Assembly (NCBI RefSeq): GCF_030687835.1
Contig: NZ_CP117449.1
Span: 1,240,001 to 1,304,000 of the forward strand
DNA: 64,000 nucleotides
Source of the DNA: Pseudomonas hefeiensis
GTDB lineage: Bacteria; Pseudomonadota; Gammaproteobacteria; Pseudomonadales; Pseudomonadaceae
Direction: 5' to 3'
The translations under genes and the position numbers were made by a program. Positions 52,909-62,617 of the stretch are shown one piece after another. Numbering within the stretch: the stretch's first letter is position 1; each line of letters begins with the position of its first letter. The notes under the pieces were generated by a model, which worked only from the letters and a program-made list of their open reading frames with translations, did not search any database and was not told where the DNA came from.

Positions 52909-53864
52909 AGCGGCTTGCCCTCCCATTCCCCGGTGAGGGTCTTGAGGAATTCGACGATCAGTTCCGTGTCGTTCTTCAAGGGTTCACGGCCCAGTTGGTA
53001 CTTGAACATCACTTCCACTGCGCGCTCCAGGGTGGGTGCTGACCCGTCGTGAAAGTACGGGGCGGTGACGGCGACGTTGCGCAGGCTCGGCACCTTGAAA
53101 ACCTGGCGGTCATCCTCGTCGCCAGTGACATTGAAGCGGCCGTCGTCGGCCCGGGTAGGGTTGCCCCGGTCCTGGATGTAGTCGCCCATCACACCGAATT
53201 TCTGGAACATGTTGCCGCCGATGTTCACGCCCTGGTGGCAGGCGATGCAGCCGTATTCCTTGAAGCGCTGGTAACCGAACTTTTCCCGGGGCGTCAGGAT
53301 GTCGGTATCGCCCAGCAGGTACTGGTCGAAGCGTGAGTTTGGGGTCAGCAGGGTGCGTTCATAGTCGGCCAGGGCTCCCTGGATGTTGGCCTGGGTCACG
53401 CCGTCGGGGTAGGCATCGTCAAAATCCCGGGCGTAGTCCGGGTCCTGGCCGATGCGCTTGAGCACCGCTTCCCAGGTACTGCCCATTTCCGCCGGGCTGG
53501 TCACGACGATGTGCACCTGTTCTTCCAGGGTGTCGACGCGGCCGTCCCAGAACTGATGGAAGTTCAGGCTGGCATTGAATACCGTAGGGGTATTGAACTC
53601 CACCGGTTTGCCGTCGAAGCCCGGGGAAAACTGTTTGTCGTCGGCACCACCCTTGTCCAGGCGATGGCAACTGGCGCAGGAGAGGGTGTTGTTGACCGAC
53701 AGCCGCGGGTCGTTGAAAAGCCGCAGGCCCAACTGGACGCGCTTGGGGTCGAGAGTCGGAATGGGCGGCAGCGGCTTGAGCGGTTCATCCAATGGCTCGG
53801 CGTGAACGGCCACGCTCAATCCCACCAGCAGGCCGAGAGCCAGAATCAGTCCATGTGACGCCAT
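52905..53864 (-). CDS. Periplasmic di-haem cytochrome c peroxidase-like protein
   Basis: A 319-residue protein with a signal peptide (cleaved near AVHAE). Two c-type haem sites: CASCH at residues 63-67 and CIACH at 206-210. The segment KVPSLRNVAVTAPYFHDG is the CcpA/MauG-family pattern. Such proteins reduce hydrogen peroxide or carry out haem-based oxidation in the periplasm. It lies between the c-di-GMP genes and the membrane sensor and overlaps the latter by 4 bp, which suggests that it could supply a redox signal to that sensor. This last point is inference. Confidence 0.92.
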   Translation of the reverse strand: MASHGLILALGLLVGLSVAVHAEPLDEPLKPLPPIPTLDPKRVQLGLRLFNDPRLSVNNTLSCASCHRLDKGGADDKQFSPGFDGKPVEFNTPTVFNASLNFHQFWDGRVDTLEEQVHIVVTSPAEMGSTWEAVLKRIGQDPDYARDFDDAYPDGVTQANIQGALADYERTLLTPNSRFDQYLLGDTDILTPREKFGYQRFKEYGCIACHQGVNIGGNMFQKFGVMGDYIQDRGNPTRADDGRFNVTGDEDDRQVFKVPSLRNVAVTAPYFHDGSAPTLERAVEVMFKYQLGREPLKNDTELIVEFLKTLTGEWEGKPL

Positions 53865-53909
53865 GGGATGCTTTCCTTGAAACTGTTGGTTTATGGAGCT
53901 CAGGTGTGT

Positions 53910-55784
53910 TCACGCAAGCGGGTTGTGGCGTTGTTCCCACTCGTTCATCCACAGGGCAAAGGCTTGTGGTTCCACGGCCTTGCTGAAGTAATACCCTTGG
54001 GCTTCCTCGCACTGGTGAAGTTTGAGGAACTCCAGTTGCTCAAGGGTTTCCACACCTTCGGCAATGATGTGCAGGTTCAGGCTCTTGCCCAGGCTGATGA
54101 TGGTGCTCACCAGTTTTGCGTCATTGCTGTCGATGCTCAGGTCGCCGACGAACGACTGATCGATCTTCAACACATCCACCGGAAATTTCTGCAGGTAGCT
54201 CAGGCTCGAGTAGCCGGTGCCGAAATCGTCGATGGCCAGTCGTACCCCCAGTTGCTTGATGGCCTTGAGGATGGCGACGGTGGTGTCGACGTTCTGCATC
54301 AGCACGCTTTCGGTGATCTCCAGTTCTAACTGTGTCGGGTCAAGTCCGGTTTCCTTGAGGGTTCGGGCGATGCCTTCGACGAAACCGCGCTGGCGAAAAT
54401 CGATGGTCGAGACGTTGACCGACAGGTAGAGCGGGCGCATGCCGTCGGCTTGCCAGCGACAGGCCTGCTGGCAGGCTTCCTGGAGCACCCATTGGCTCAG
54501 CGGGACGATCAGGCCGCTGTCCTCGGCCACCGGGATGAAATTCGACGGATAGACCAAGCCGTGGTCAGGCCGGTTCCAGCGCACCAGCGCTTCGACGCCG
54601 ACCACTTTGCCGCTCCTCAGGTCGAGCTTGGGCTGGTAGTGCAGCACGAATTCCTTGCGCTGCAGGGCCAGGCGCAGGCCCGATTCGATGGTCTGCTGCT
54701 GTCGCGCCCGCCGGTTCATGTCTTCGGTGAAAAAGCGATAATCGTTGGGGCCGGTTTCCTTGACGTTGCGCATCGCCGTCTCGGCTTTTTTGATCAACGC
54801 CACGGCGTCGAAACCGTCGGCCGGATACATGCTGATGCCCAGGCTTGCGGTGACGGTCAGGTCATGACCGTCGATGGGATGGGGCGCGTTGATGGCTGTG
54901 AGCAGCTTCTCGGCCACCCCTTTGGTCTGTTGCGGGTCGGTGATGTCACCCAGCACCACCACGAACTCATCGGACCCGTAGCGAAACACCGAGTCGGATT
55001 CACGCACTACCGTTGCCAGCGCCCTGGCCACCCGCTTGAGCATTTCGTCGCCCACCGGATGCCCCAGCGCGTTATTGATACGCTTGAAACGGTCCAGGCC
55101 GATGAACATCACCGCCAGTTGCCGGTCGTGCCGACGGCACTGCGCCATGGCCTGGGTCAGACGGTCACCGAGCAGCATGCTGTTGGGTAACTCGGTGAGC
55201 ACGTCGTATTGCAGCAAGTGGGAGACCTTCAGCAACTCCTGGACCCGCTCCTCGATCGTGCGTTCCAGGCTGCGCATTTTTCTCGCCGCATCCTGGGCCA
55301 GTTGCCATTTCCAGGTCATGGCACTGGCCATCTGACGGATTTCCAGGGTGTCGAAGGGTTTCTTCAGGATCAGCAACTGATCGTCGAACTCGATGCGTTC
55401 GGACATGGTTTCCCAGGAGTAATCCGAAAACGCCGTGCACAACGCGATTTGCAGCCTTGGGTCGGCCTCCCACAAGCGCTCGATGGTTTGCAGGCCGTCC
55501 CAGCCCGGCGGCATGCGCATGTCGGCGAACACCAGCGCGTAGGGCTGGCCTTCGGCCTGGGCGCGCTTGACCAGCTCCAGCGCCTCTTCGCCCTGATAGG
55601 CCGAGTCGATCTGAAATTGCAGGCGGCTGACCTGGGGTGTGCCAAACAGCAGGCTCTCGGTATCGTCCAGTGAATCGTCGCTACCGGCACCCGGGCTGAG
55701 GATCTTGCGAAAGTCCTGGTGGATCGCCGGCGTGTCGTCTACCACCAGGATTCGCCTGTTCGCAGGTACCGACATGGGGTTCAT
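53910..55784 (-). CDS. REC-GGDEF-EAL response regulator
   Basis: A 624-residue protein. Receiver with phospho-acceptor Asp88 (FADMRMP); GGDEF domain with GSDEF at 270-274 and inhibitory-site RESD five residues before it; EAL domain with intact EAL at 398-400 and the further family motifs NVSTIDF, ELEITES, DDFGTGYSS and AEGVET. It is thus likely to be a phosphodiesterase for c-di-GMP under phospho-control, while the changed GGDEF may be weak. Start at 55784 with GGAG 8 nt upstream, overlapping the previous gene by 4 bp. Confidence 0.93.
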   Translation of the reverse strand: MNPMSVPANRRILVVDDTPAIHQDFRKILSPGAGSDDSLDDTESLLFGTPQVSRLQFQIDSAYQGEEALELVKRAQAEGQPYALVFADMRMPPGWDGLQTIERLWEADPRLQIALCTAFSDYSWETMSERIEFDDQLLILKKPFDTLEIRQMASAMTWKWQLAQDAARKMRSLERTIEERVQELLKVSHLLQYDVLTELPNSMLLGDRLTQAMAQCRRHDRQLAVMFIGLDRFKRINNALGHPVGDEMLKRVARALATVVRESDSVFRYGSDEFVVVLGDITDPQQTKGVAEKLLTAINAPHPIDGHDLTVTASLGISMYPADGFDAVALIKKAETAMRNVKETGPNDYRFFTEDMNRRARQQQTIESGLRLALQRKEFVLHYQPKLDLRSGKVVGVEALVRWNRPDHGLVYPSNFIPVAEDSGLIVPLSQWVLQEACQQACRWQADGMRPLYLSVNVSTIDFRQRGFVEGIARTLKETGLDPTQLELEITESVLMQNVDTTVAILKAIKQLGVRLAIDDFGTGYSSLSYLQKFPVDVLKIDQSFVGDLSIDSNDAKLVSTIISLGKSLNLHIIAEGVETLEQLEFLKLHQCEEAQGYYFSKAVEPQAFALWMNEWEQRHNPLA

Positions 55785-58072
55785 GGATTGCTCTCCGATA
55801 ACTGGCTGGCCGGCCGGGTCCAATGGTCCGTCACCGGAACGATGGTGCCGGCCTTGAGCAATTCGGCGGCTTGTCCACTGTCGACTGCCGTGCTGAAGTA
55901 GTGCCCCTGGGCCTGCATCGACCCGCCGCTGGACATCAGCGTGGTGCGTTGCTCCTGGGTCTCGACGCCTTCGGCGATGATCCCGATGCCCACATCCCGG
56001 GCGAAGTTGATGATCGCTCGCAGCGTCATCGCGTTCTCGGGGTCGGCGTTGGCGCTGTCGAGAAACCGTTGGGCGAGCTTGAGGTGATTGACCCGGTAGG
56101 TTTTGAGGTAATCGAAGGAGGAGTACTCGGTGCCGAAATCGTCGATGGCAATTTGTACGCCCAGTTCGCACAGCCGCGGCAGTACGTCGTTGTGGGTCCA
56201 CTTGGTTTGCGCCAAGGTGGCCTCGGTGACGTCAAAGCGCAGGTCCCAAGGAGCCAGGCCCCAGCGGGCAGTGGTGCGCAGCACGTCATAGATCAGCTCG
56301 GGACCGGTCTTGAGTTGTGTCAGGCAGAGGTCGATAGCAATTACCGGCGGCGCCACGCCCTGGTCACGCCACTGGCGCATCTGTTGACAGGCCTGGTCCA
56401 GCACCCAATGCCCCAGGCCAATAATGATCCCGGTCTTCTCGGCGGCCGGCATGAACGACGCCGGCTCCAGCCAGCCGCGCTGAGGGTGGTTCCAGCGCAC
56501 TTGCACGCCCATGCCGAGGATTTTCCCGGTGCCCAGGTCGACCTCCGGCAGGTAGTGCAAGTGCAGTTCTTTATTTTCGATGGCCTGGCGCAGGTCGTTG
56601 GCCAGGGCGACGCGGTCGGTGACTTCCTGATTAATCTCATCGCTGTGGAAATGGTACTGGTTGCGGCCCTTTTCCTTGGATCGGTACAAGGCCATGTCGG
56701 ACTGAGCCATCAGGCTGTCGGCGCTTTGGCTCTGGGAGGAGTACAGGCTGATGCCGATGCTCACGGAGATCCGCACGTCGTTGCCGTCCAGGGAGTAGGG
56801 CACCACCAGGGCATCCCGGATCTTGGCAGCCAGGGCGGCGCAATGGGTCGCTTCGTGGACATCCAGTTGCAGGATGGCGAACTCGTCGCCACCCAGGCGC
56901 GCCACCACGTCGTTCTCCCGGGTACAGCCCTTGATGCGCGCGGCGACCTCCTGCAGCAGCAGGTCGCCGATCGGGTGGCCCAGGGTGTCGTTGATCCGCT
57001 TGAAATGGTCCAGGTCCAGGTAAAACATCGCAAACGGTGCCGCCCCCCGGCGAGCCGCGGCAAAGGCTTGATGCAGGCGCTCGATCATGGTGGCGCGGTT
57101 GGCCAGCCCGGTCAGGCCGTCGGTGCGCGCCAGCAGGGCGATTTTCTCTTCGGCCAGCTTGCGTTCGGTGATGTCGAGAATGATGCCTTCCACCTCCAGC
57201 AGCAGGCCCTGTTCGTTGCGCACCGGAATGTAGCGGTTTTCCACCCAGCGGAACGCGCCGTCGCCGGTGCGCATGCGGAACTCGATGGACGCCCCAGCGG
57301 TGTCGCGGTTCAAGACGCGGACCATGGCGTCGTCGATCTTGCCCTGGTCGTCGGGATGGATCAGGGTTTGCGCCCACTCCGGCGAGTTGACCAGTTGCGC
57401 CGCGGTATGGCCGAACTTGGTGATGTTGTGGGAAATGTACATCAGCGCAAACGGCGGCTCGCCACGCAGGCGGTACAGAATGGTGGGGCTGTTCTGCACG
57501 ATGATGTTGGCGTCGGCCAGCTCCCGTGTGCGTTCCTGCACCGCGCGTTCGAGCATGTCCATTTTCAGCGCCGCGTCTTCGGTCATCTGCCATTTGACGG
57601 TCAGGGTACTGGCCATCTGGCGGATCTCGATGGCGTCGAAGGGTTTTTTCAGGATGAGCAGGCGGTCGCCCAGTTCGAGGCGCTCGGCGATGTCTTCCCA
57701 GGAATAATCCGAATAGGCGGTGCACAGCGCCACTTGCAGCTTGGGGTCGACACGCCACAGCCGTTCGATGGTTTCAAGGCCATCCCAGCCAGGGGGCATG
57801 CGCATGTCGATGAACGCCATGGCGTAGGGTTTGCCCTCGGCCAACGCAGATTCCACCTTGTTCAGGGCTTCCATGCCCTGGAAGGCCGAATCGAGCATGA
57901 AACTCATGCTGGCAACCGCTACGGGCGCGCCGAACAGGGCTGCTTCTGCGCTGCTCAGGCTGTCCTCGGGGGTCGCATGGGGGCTGAGGATTTTTCGAAA
58001 GTCCTCATGAATTGCCGGGGTGTCGTCGACGATGAGGATCCGCCGATTGGCCCTTTCCGTCGGCAGGCTCAT
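55781..58072 (-). CDS. REC-PAS-GGDEF-EAL response regulator (EAL degenerate)
   Basis: A 763-residue protein. Receiver with Asp89 (FIDMRMP); PAS/PAC region at about residues 190-305 ending in [13 protein letters not shown] intact at 394-398 with inhibitory-site REND before it. In the EAL domain the signature is replaced (GMGVQVRW, residues 520-527), the Asn motif is lost (IDLCLT), and DDFGTEYSS is kept. It is thus probably a diguanylate cyclase with a non-catalytic, perhaps binding, EAL domain. The start at 58072 matches the other receivers; longer frames to 58138 or 58168 have no better ribosome site. First gene of the operon. Confidence 0.88.
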   Translation of the reverse strand: MSLPTERANRRILIVDDTPAIHEDFRKILSPHATPEDSLSSAEAALFGAPVAVASMSFMLDSAFQGMEALNKVESALAEGKPYAMAFIDMRMPPGWDGLETIERLWRVDPKLQVALCTAYSDYSWEDIAERLELGDRLLILKKPFDAIEIRQMASTLTVKWQMTEDAALKMDMLERAVQERTRELADANIIVQNSPTILYRLRGEPPFALMYISHNITKFGHTAAQLVNSPEWAQTLIHPDDQGKIDDAMVRVLNRDTAGASIEFRMRTGDGAFRWVENRYIPVRNEQGLLLEVEGIILDITERKLAEEKIALLARTDGLTGLANRATMIERLHQAFAAARRGAAPFAMFYLDLDHFKRINDTLGHPIGDLLLQEVAARIKGCTRENDVVARLGGDEFAILQLDVHEATHCAALAAKIRDALVVPYSLDGNDVRISVSIGISLYSSQSQSADSLMAQSDMALYRSKEKGRNQYHFHSDEINQEVTDRVALANDLRQAIENKELHLHYLPEVDLGTGKILGMGVQVRWNHPQRGWLEPASFMPAAEKTGIIIGLGHWVLDQACQQMRQWRDQGVAPPVIAIDLCLTQLKTGPELIYDVLRTTARWGLAPWDLRFDVTEATLAQTKWTHNDVLPRLCELGVQIAIDDFGTEYSSFDYLKTYRVNHLKLAQRFLDSANADPENAMTLRAIINFARDVGIGIIAEGVETQEQRTTLMSSGGSMQAQGHYFSTAVDSGQAAELLKAGTIVPVTDHWTRPASQLSESNP

Positions 58073-58301
58073 GGCCGTGCACCGTCGCGATGCTGACTGC
58101 TGAACCGTGGGTGCATCTGATATCCCTTCCGTTGGCATGAGTATTCTGGCCGGTACTTGGCCCTTCATGGTCTACAGCATAGCTGTCTCATTGGGATGCG
58201 CTCGGCCGGTCCAGGCAAAATCGTGTCTAAATTCGCGCAATCTACTAGCCTCTGTTTCGGGGGTAGAGTAGAACAGGTGTCGTTAACAGGAGGGGGGTCC
58301 A

Positions 58302-59669
58302 ATGGAAGATCAATCGCAGGATGTACCGGTCAGGAAGCCGACGGTGCTGTTGGTCGATGACGAAGAGTCGATTCTCAATAGCCTGCGCCGCTTATTGCGC
58401 AGCCAGCCGTATGAAATCCTGCTGGCCGACAGCGGCGCCAAAGCCCTGGAAATCCTCAAGGAGCGGCCGGTCGACCTGGTCATGACCGATGCCCGCATGC
58501 CCAACATGGACGGCGCCACGCTGCTGGCGCAGATTCGCAAGCTGTATCCGTCGACCTTGCGCATCCTGCTCACCGGTTATGCCGATGTGGACATGATGAC
58601 CAAGGCCATCAACGAGGGGCAGTTGTATCGCTACCTCAGCAAACCCTGGAACGATGATGAACTGGTGCAGGCCCTGCGCCAGGCCCTGGCGCACCAGCAT
58701 TCCGAAAGCGAGCGCCAGCGCCTCGAAGCGCTGAACCGCGAACAGAACGAGCAACTGCGGATACTCAACACCACCCTGGAAAAACGCGTGGCGTCGCGCA
58801 CCGCCGAGCTGCAGCAGACCGCCGACATGCTCGACCTGGCCTATGACGAGCTCAAGCGCAGCTATGTGACCGGCACCGAGGTGTTTTCGCTGATCGCCAA
58901 CCTGCGCCTGCCCAAGGCCAAGCAGACCAACCGGCAGATCATCGAGCTGATCCGGGTCTACAGCAGGCTGCACTTTCTGGACGAATCCACCGACCGAGAC
59001 CTGACCATGGCCGCGGCGCTCTACAACATCGGCAAACTGAGCTGGACCGACAACATGATGGTCACGCCTGCCGACATGCTGCACCACACCGAGCTTGATC
59101 TCTACCGGGCCTATCCGAAGCAGAGCGAGTCGTTGCTGATGACCCTGGACCCGATGAAAGATGCGGCGCGCATCATCCTCCATCACCAGGAACGTTGGGA
59201 CGGCAGCGGTTTTCCCGATCATCTGCGGGGCGAGGCCATTCCGTTCGGTTCGCGGCTGTTGAAACTGGCAGTGGACTTCATCGAACTGCAGCGCGGGTTG
59301 ATCCTGGAGCGGCAGATGAACAGCGACGAGGCGCTGGTCTACATCCGCAAATACGCCGGCAAACTGTACGACCCAGACATGGTGGAGGACTTTGTCACGG
59401 CGTGTGGTGAATACCTGGACGACGTGACCTTGTCGGATCCGACGGTGCAAGTCATGACCACCCGCGACCTGACGGCCGGCATGATCCTGGCCCGCAACCT
59501 CAACGCCGACAACGGCATGCTGTTGCTCAACGCCGGCAAGGTGCTGAGCGCGCCGCTGGTGGAAAAGCTGATTGCCTTCGAATCGATGGAAGGGGCGCGG
59601 TACAGCGTGTTCGTCAAAATCCCCGAAGAAGAAGCAGACCCTTCGGCACCGAAGCCGATGTTGGGGTGA
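58302..59669 (+). CDS. REC-HD-GYP-like response regulator (degenerate HD)
   Basis: A 455-residue protein. Receiver with Asp63 (MTDARMP), coiled coil (about 133-185), then an HD-GYP-like domain. The metal-binding HD pair is replaced by Tyr-Asn (ALYNIGKL, 241-242), while HHQERWDGSGFP (GYP variant GFP at 303-305) is kept. Active HD-GYP enzymes hydrolyse c-di-GMP; the change suggests reduced or no catalysis. It diverges from the five-gene operon across 229 bp, so the two units may be controlled together. Confidence 0.9.
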   Translation: MEDQSQDVPVRKPTVLLVDDEESILNSLRRLLRSQPYEILLADSGAKALEILKERPVDLVMTDARMPNMDGATLLAQIRKLYPSTLRILLTGYADVDMMTKAINEGQLYRYLSKPWNDDELVQALRQALAHQHSESERQRLEALNREQNEQLRILNTTLEKRVASRTAELQQTADMLDLAYDELKRSYVTGTEVFSLIANLRLPKAKQTNRQIIELIRVYSRLHFLDESTDRDLTMAAALYNIGKLSWTDNMMVTPADMLHHTELDLYRAYPKQSESLLMTLDPMKDAARIILHHQERWDGSGFPDHLRGEAIPFGSRLLKLAVDFIELQRGLILERQMNSDEALVYIRKYAGKLYDPDMVEDFVTACGEYLDDVTLSDPTVQVMTTRDLTAGMILARNLNADNGMLLLNAGKVLSAPLVEKLIAFESMEGARYSVFVKIPEEEADPSAPKPMLG

Positions 59670-59699
59670 CCGGGCGCTGAAAAACCACACAGTCCCCTC

Positions 59700-59740
59700 T
59701 GTGGGCGCGAGCTTGGCTCCCACAAAAAACGCTCCCACAG
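59700..59740. repeat. Degenerate REP cluster
   Basis: GTGGGCGCGAGCTTGGCTCCCAC followed by a further GCTCCCACA end, after the HD-GYP-like gene. A remnant of the GTGGGAGC family. Confidence 0.65.
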
Positions 59741-59839
59741 TGGTTTCGTGTTGAGTCTGAAGGCGGTGCCAGGCTTTGCTCCCGTCGCTGCGCTCTGTAA
59801 TCTTGCGGGCATTTTTCTGCCCGGGGGCTTTTATCCATC

Positions 59840-60256
59840 ATGACCATTCCCATCATCCGCATCGCCGCCGCCCTGTTGATCGGACCGGACGGCCGGACCT
59901 TGCTGGTGCGCAAGCGCGGCACCCAGGCCTTCATGCAGCCGGGCGGCAAGATCGAGGCCGATGAGCAACCGGTCCAGGCCCTGGCCCGTGAGCTGGACGA
60001 AGAGCTTGGGTTGACGATTGATCCGGCTCAGGCCCGCTACCTGGGGGCGTTCAGTGCTCCGGCGGCCAACGAACCGGGTTTTGTCGTGCAGGCTGAAGTG
60101 TTTTTGCTGACCATCGATGCGCCGGTTTCGCCCGCCGCCGAGATCGAAGAAGTGCGCTGGATCGACCCGGCCAGTGACGGCGATCTGCTGCTCGCGCCGT
60201 TGACAGGCGAGGTGATCCTGCCGTTTTATCGAGCCAGCCTTCTCGAGACGTGCTGA
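59840..60256 (+). CDS. Nudix hydrolase
   Basis: A 138-residue protein with the Nudix box GGKIEADEQPVQALARELDEELG (REx2EE core present as RELDEE). The start MTIPIIRIAAALLI leads directly into the first strand. The substrate cannot be told from sequence. It is followed 24 bp later by the exporter gene on the same strand, so it may share its transcript. Confidence 0.88.
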   Translation: MTIPIIRIAAALLIGPDGRTLLVRKRGTQAFMQPGGKIEADEQPVQALARELDEELGLTIDPAQARYLGAFSAPAANEPGFVVQAEVFLLTIDAPVSPAAEIEEVRWIDPASDGDLLLAPLTGEVILPFYRASLLETC

Positions 60257-60280
60257 ACCCAGACTCAAGGACTGACGCCC

Positions 60281-60919
60281 ATGATTCCATTGCCGGACCT
60301 GCTGATTTTTGCCGCCGCCGCGTTGTTGATGGTGCTCACGCCCGGCCCGAACATGATCTACCTGATTTCCCGTTCGATCTGCCAGGGTCGCAAGGCCGGC
60401 GTCACGTCCCTGCTGGGGGTGGTGGCGGGGTTCTTCGTGCACATGTTTGCCGCAGCGGCGGGGCTGACGGCGGTGTTCCTGGCGGTGCCCATGGCTTATG
60501 AAGTTTTGAAATGGGCCGGCGCACTATACCTGCTGTGGCTGGCCTGGCAGGCGGTCAGGCCCGGCGCACGTTCGCCGTTCCAGGCCCAGCAACTGCCTGC
60601 GGACTCGACGCGCAGGCTGATCACCATGGGGTTCCTCACCAGTGCCCTGAATCCAAAGATTGCAGTGTTTTACCTGTCGGTGTTCCCGCAGTTCATCAGC
60701 CCGGAACACGGTTCGTTGTTCATTCAGAGCATCATTCTGGGGCTGACGCAAATCAGCGTCAGTTTCAGCGTCAACCTGCTGATTGCCCTGTTCGCCGCCG
60801 GCATTGCCTCCTGGTTTGTCCATAACCCCACCTGGCTGGCGGCGCAGCGCTACTTCATGGGTTTTGTACTCGGCGCGCTGGCGTTGCGCCTGATGCTTGA
60901 GCAACGGCGTTCGGCGTGA
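60281..60919 (+). CDS. LysE/RhtB-family amino-acid exporter
   Basis: A 212-residue inner-membrane protein with about six helices. The RhtB-family opening is seen in VLTPGPNMIYLISRSICQGRKAG, and GFLTSALNPKIAVFYLSVFPQF is the second conserved block. Members export amino acids or homoserine lactone-type compounds; the actual substrate is unknown. It overlaps the GNAT gene by 4 bp. Confidence 0.92.
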   Translation: MIPLPDLLIFAAAALLMVLTPGPNMIYLISRSICQGRKAGVTSLLGVVAGFFVHMFAAAAGLTAVFLAVPMAYEVLKWAGALYLLWLAWQAVRPGARSPFQAQQLPADSTRRLITMGFLTSALNPKIAVFYLSVFPQFISPEHGSLFIQSIILGLTQISVSFSVNLLIALFAAGIASWFVHNPTWLAAQRYFMGFVLGALALRLMLEQRRSA

Positions 60920-61413
60920 ACATTCGACGGCTCGCAGCCGGTGATGCCCAGGCGTATCGCGACCTGATGCTCCAGGCCTACGCGCTTCATCCCCAGGCTT
61001 TTACCTCCAGCGTCAGCGAGCGGGCGGCGATGCCGATAAGGTGGTGGGAATCACGTCTGAGCAGTCGGCTGGATGTGTTGTTGGGGGCGTTTGTGGAGCA
61101 TGAACTGGTGGGCATTGTCGGGCTGTCCCTGGAGCCGCGGGAAAAAGCCCGGCACAAGGCCACGTTGTTCGGCATGTACGTCGCCGACCCCCATCGCCAC
61201 GCTGGGCTCGGCTACCAACTGGTACAAGCGGCACTCGAAGAAGCCCGACGCCATACCTTTTTACGGCTGGTGCAACTGACTGTCACGGCCGGCAACGATT
61301 CTGCCGTCAGGCTCTACCAGCGCAGCGGTTTCGTACTGTACGGCCTGGAGCCGATGGCGATACGGGTGGACGAGGACTACCTCGACAAGGTCCATATGTG
61401 GCTGGAGCTCTAA
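60916..61413 (+). CDS. GNAT-family N-acetyltransferase
   Basis: A 165-residue protein starting with GTG at 60916 in an overlap with the exporter gene. GNAT motif A is seen around LFGMYVADPHRHAGLGYQLV (acetyl-CoA loop R-x-x-G-x-G/L variant), and motif B in VRLYQRSGFVLYG. Pairing with an exporter suggests modification of a small metabolite such as an amino acid, but this is inference. Confidence 0.88.
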   Translation: MNIRRLAAGDAQAYRDLMLQAYALHPQAFTSSVSERAAMPIRWWESRLSSRLDVLLGAFVEHELVGIVGLSLEPREKARHKATLFGMYVADPHRHAGLGYQLVQAALEEARRHTFLRLVQLTVTAGNDSAVRLYQRSGFVLYGLEPMAIRVDEDYLDKVHMWLEL

Positions 61414-61534
61414 ACATACCGCCATCCTCTGTTTTGGGGGGCGGCTTCCATGGTGTGCCAACCAGCCCCCTCTGGGGCGAGCTGAACTCGCGATAGCGGC
61501 TGCACACTCACCATCACTGTCGGCTGACATACCG

Positions 61535-61630
61535 CCATCGCGAGCAGGCTCGCTCCCACAGGGGATTTGTGCTGTGAACACTATCGATGCCACCCAACAA
61601 ATCCCTGTGGGAGCGAGCCTGCTCGCGATG
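61535..61630. repeat. Facing REP pair forming a long hairpin
   Basis: CCATCGCGAGCAGGCTCGCT... (61535-61570) is the near-perfect inverse of the segment ending at 61630, with one unpaired base, around a 25-nt loop. It lies between the convergent GNAT and metR genes and may act as a shared transcript end. A further diverged REP half lies to the left (about 61480). Confidence 0.8.
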
Positions 61631-61644
61631 GGCGCGACTCGGTA

Positions 61645-62574
61645 TTACCGAACGGCACTCACCCCATCCAACGTCGAAAACGAAGTGTCCTTGGCCGTCA
61701 GCAAAAAGTCGCGCATGTAGGGCGCATCGAGCATGTCGGTGCGCACGGCGGCGTACAGCGTGGCGAACAAACCTTTCTCCCCCAGCCGCTTGGCTTTCAC
61801 GTAGCCCCGCGAGCTGTATTCATGCAATGCCCAGTGGGGCATGCCGCAGACACCACGACCGCTGGCCACCAGTTGCATCATCATCACCGTCAGTTCGGAC
61901 GTGCGTACCTGGGCCGGTTCGATGTCGGCCGGTTCCAGGAAACGGGTGAAGATGTCCAGGCGATCGCGTTCCACCGGATAGGTGATCAGGGTTTCGCTGA
62001 CCAGGTCTTCGGGCACGATGCAGGGTTTGTTTGCCAGCCGGTGCTGGTTGGCCACGGCGAGCATTGCTTCGTAGGTGAACAGCGGCACGTAGGTGATGCC
62101 CGCCAGTTCCAGCGGGTCAGAGGTCACCACCAGGTCCAGATCGCCCCGGGCCAGGGCCGGCAGAGGGGCGAAGGCGAAACCCGAGGCCAGGTCCAGTTCG
62201 ACTTCCGGCCAGGCGTCGCGGAACTGGTCGATGGTGGGCATCAGCCACTGAAAGCAACTGTGGCACTCAATGGCCATGTGCAAGCGCCCGGCGGTGCCTC
62301 CGGCCAGCCGACCGATGTCCCGCTCGGCGCTGCGCAGCAGCGGCAGGGTGGCGTCGGCCAGTTGCAGCAAGCGCAGGCCAGCGCTGGTGAAGCGCACCGG
62401 TTTGGTCTTGCGCACGAATAACTGCATGCCCAGGCGTTCCTCCAGTTCCTTGAACTGGTGGGAAAGGGCGGACTGGGTCAGGTGCAGGCGTTCGGCGGCT
62501 TCGACCAGGCTATCGGCTTCGCGCAGGGCATGCAGGGTCTTGAGGTGGCGGATTTCAAGCACCGTGGGCTCCAT
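61645..62574 (-). CDS. metR: LysR-family regulator of methionine genes, MetR
   Basis: A 309-residue transcription factor. The N-terminal winged helix-turn-helix has LHALREADSLVEAAERLHLTQSALSHQFKELEERLG; the effector domain follows. Position opposite metE and similarity to MetR (homocysteine-responsive activator) support the name. The start at 62574 opens MEPTVLEIRHLKTL. It shares a 95-bp divergent region with metE containing a dyad site. Confidence 0.9.
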   Translation of the reverse strand: MEPTVLEIRHLKTLHALREADSLVEAAERLHLTQSALSHQFKELEERLGMQLFVRKTKPVRFTSAGLRLLQLADATLPLLRSAERDIGRLAGGTAGRLHMAIECHSCFQWLMPTIDQFRDAWPEVELDLASGFAFAPLPALARGDLDLVVTSDPLELAGITYVPLFTYEAMLAVANQHRLANKPCIVPEDLVSETLITYPVERDRLDIFTRFLEPADIEPAQVRTSELTVMMMQLVASGRGVCGMPHWALHEYSSRGYVKAKRLGEKGLFATLYAAVRTDMLDAPYMRDFLLTAKDTSFSTLDGVSAVR

Positions 62575-62604
62575 GAGTAAAACTCGTGATCAACACGAAA
62601 AGGT

Positions 62605-62617
62605 TGAGTTTGTCTCA
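62605..62617. promoter_or_regulatory. Probable MetR binding site
   Basis: TGAG-TTTGT-CTCA is a 13-bp dyad in the metR/metE intergenic region. It has the layout of MetR sites (TGAA-N5-TTCA) with one changed base per arm. It lies about 53 bp before the metE ATG. Confidence 0.6.

Noticed and set aside
55823..58096. 757-codon plus-strand frame opposite the REC-PAS-GGDEF-EAL gene
   Set aside because: Shadow frame; the minus-strand product has complete REC, PAS and GGDEF motifs.
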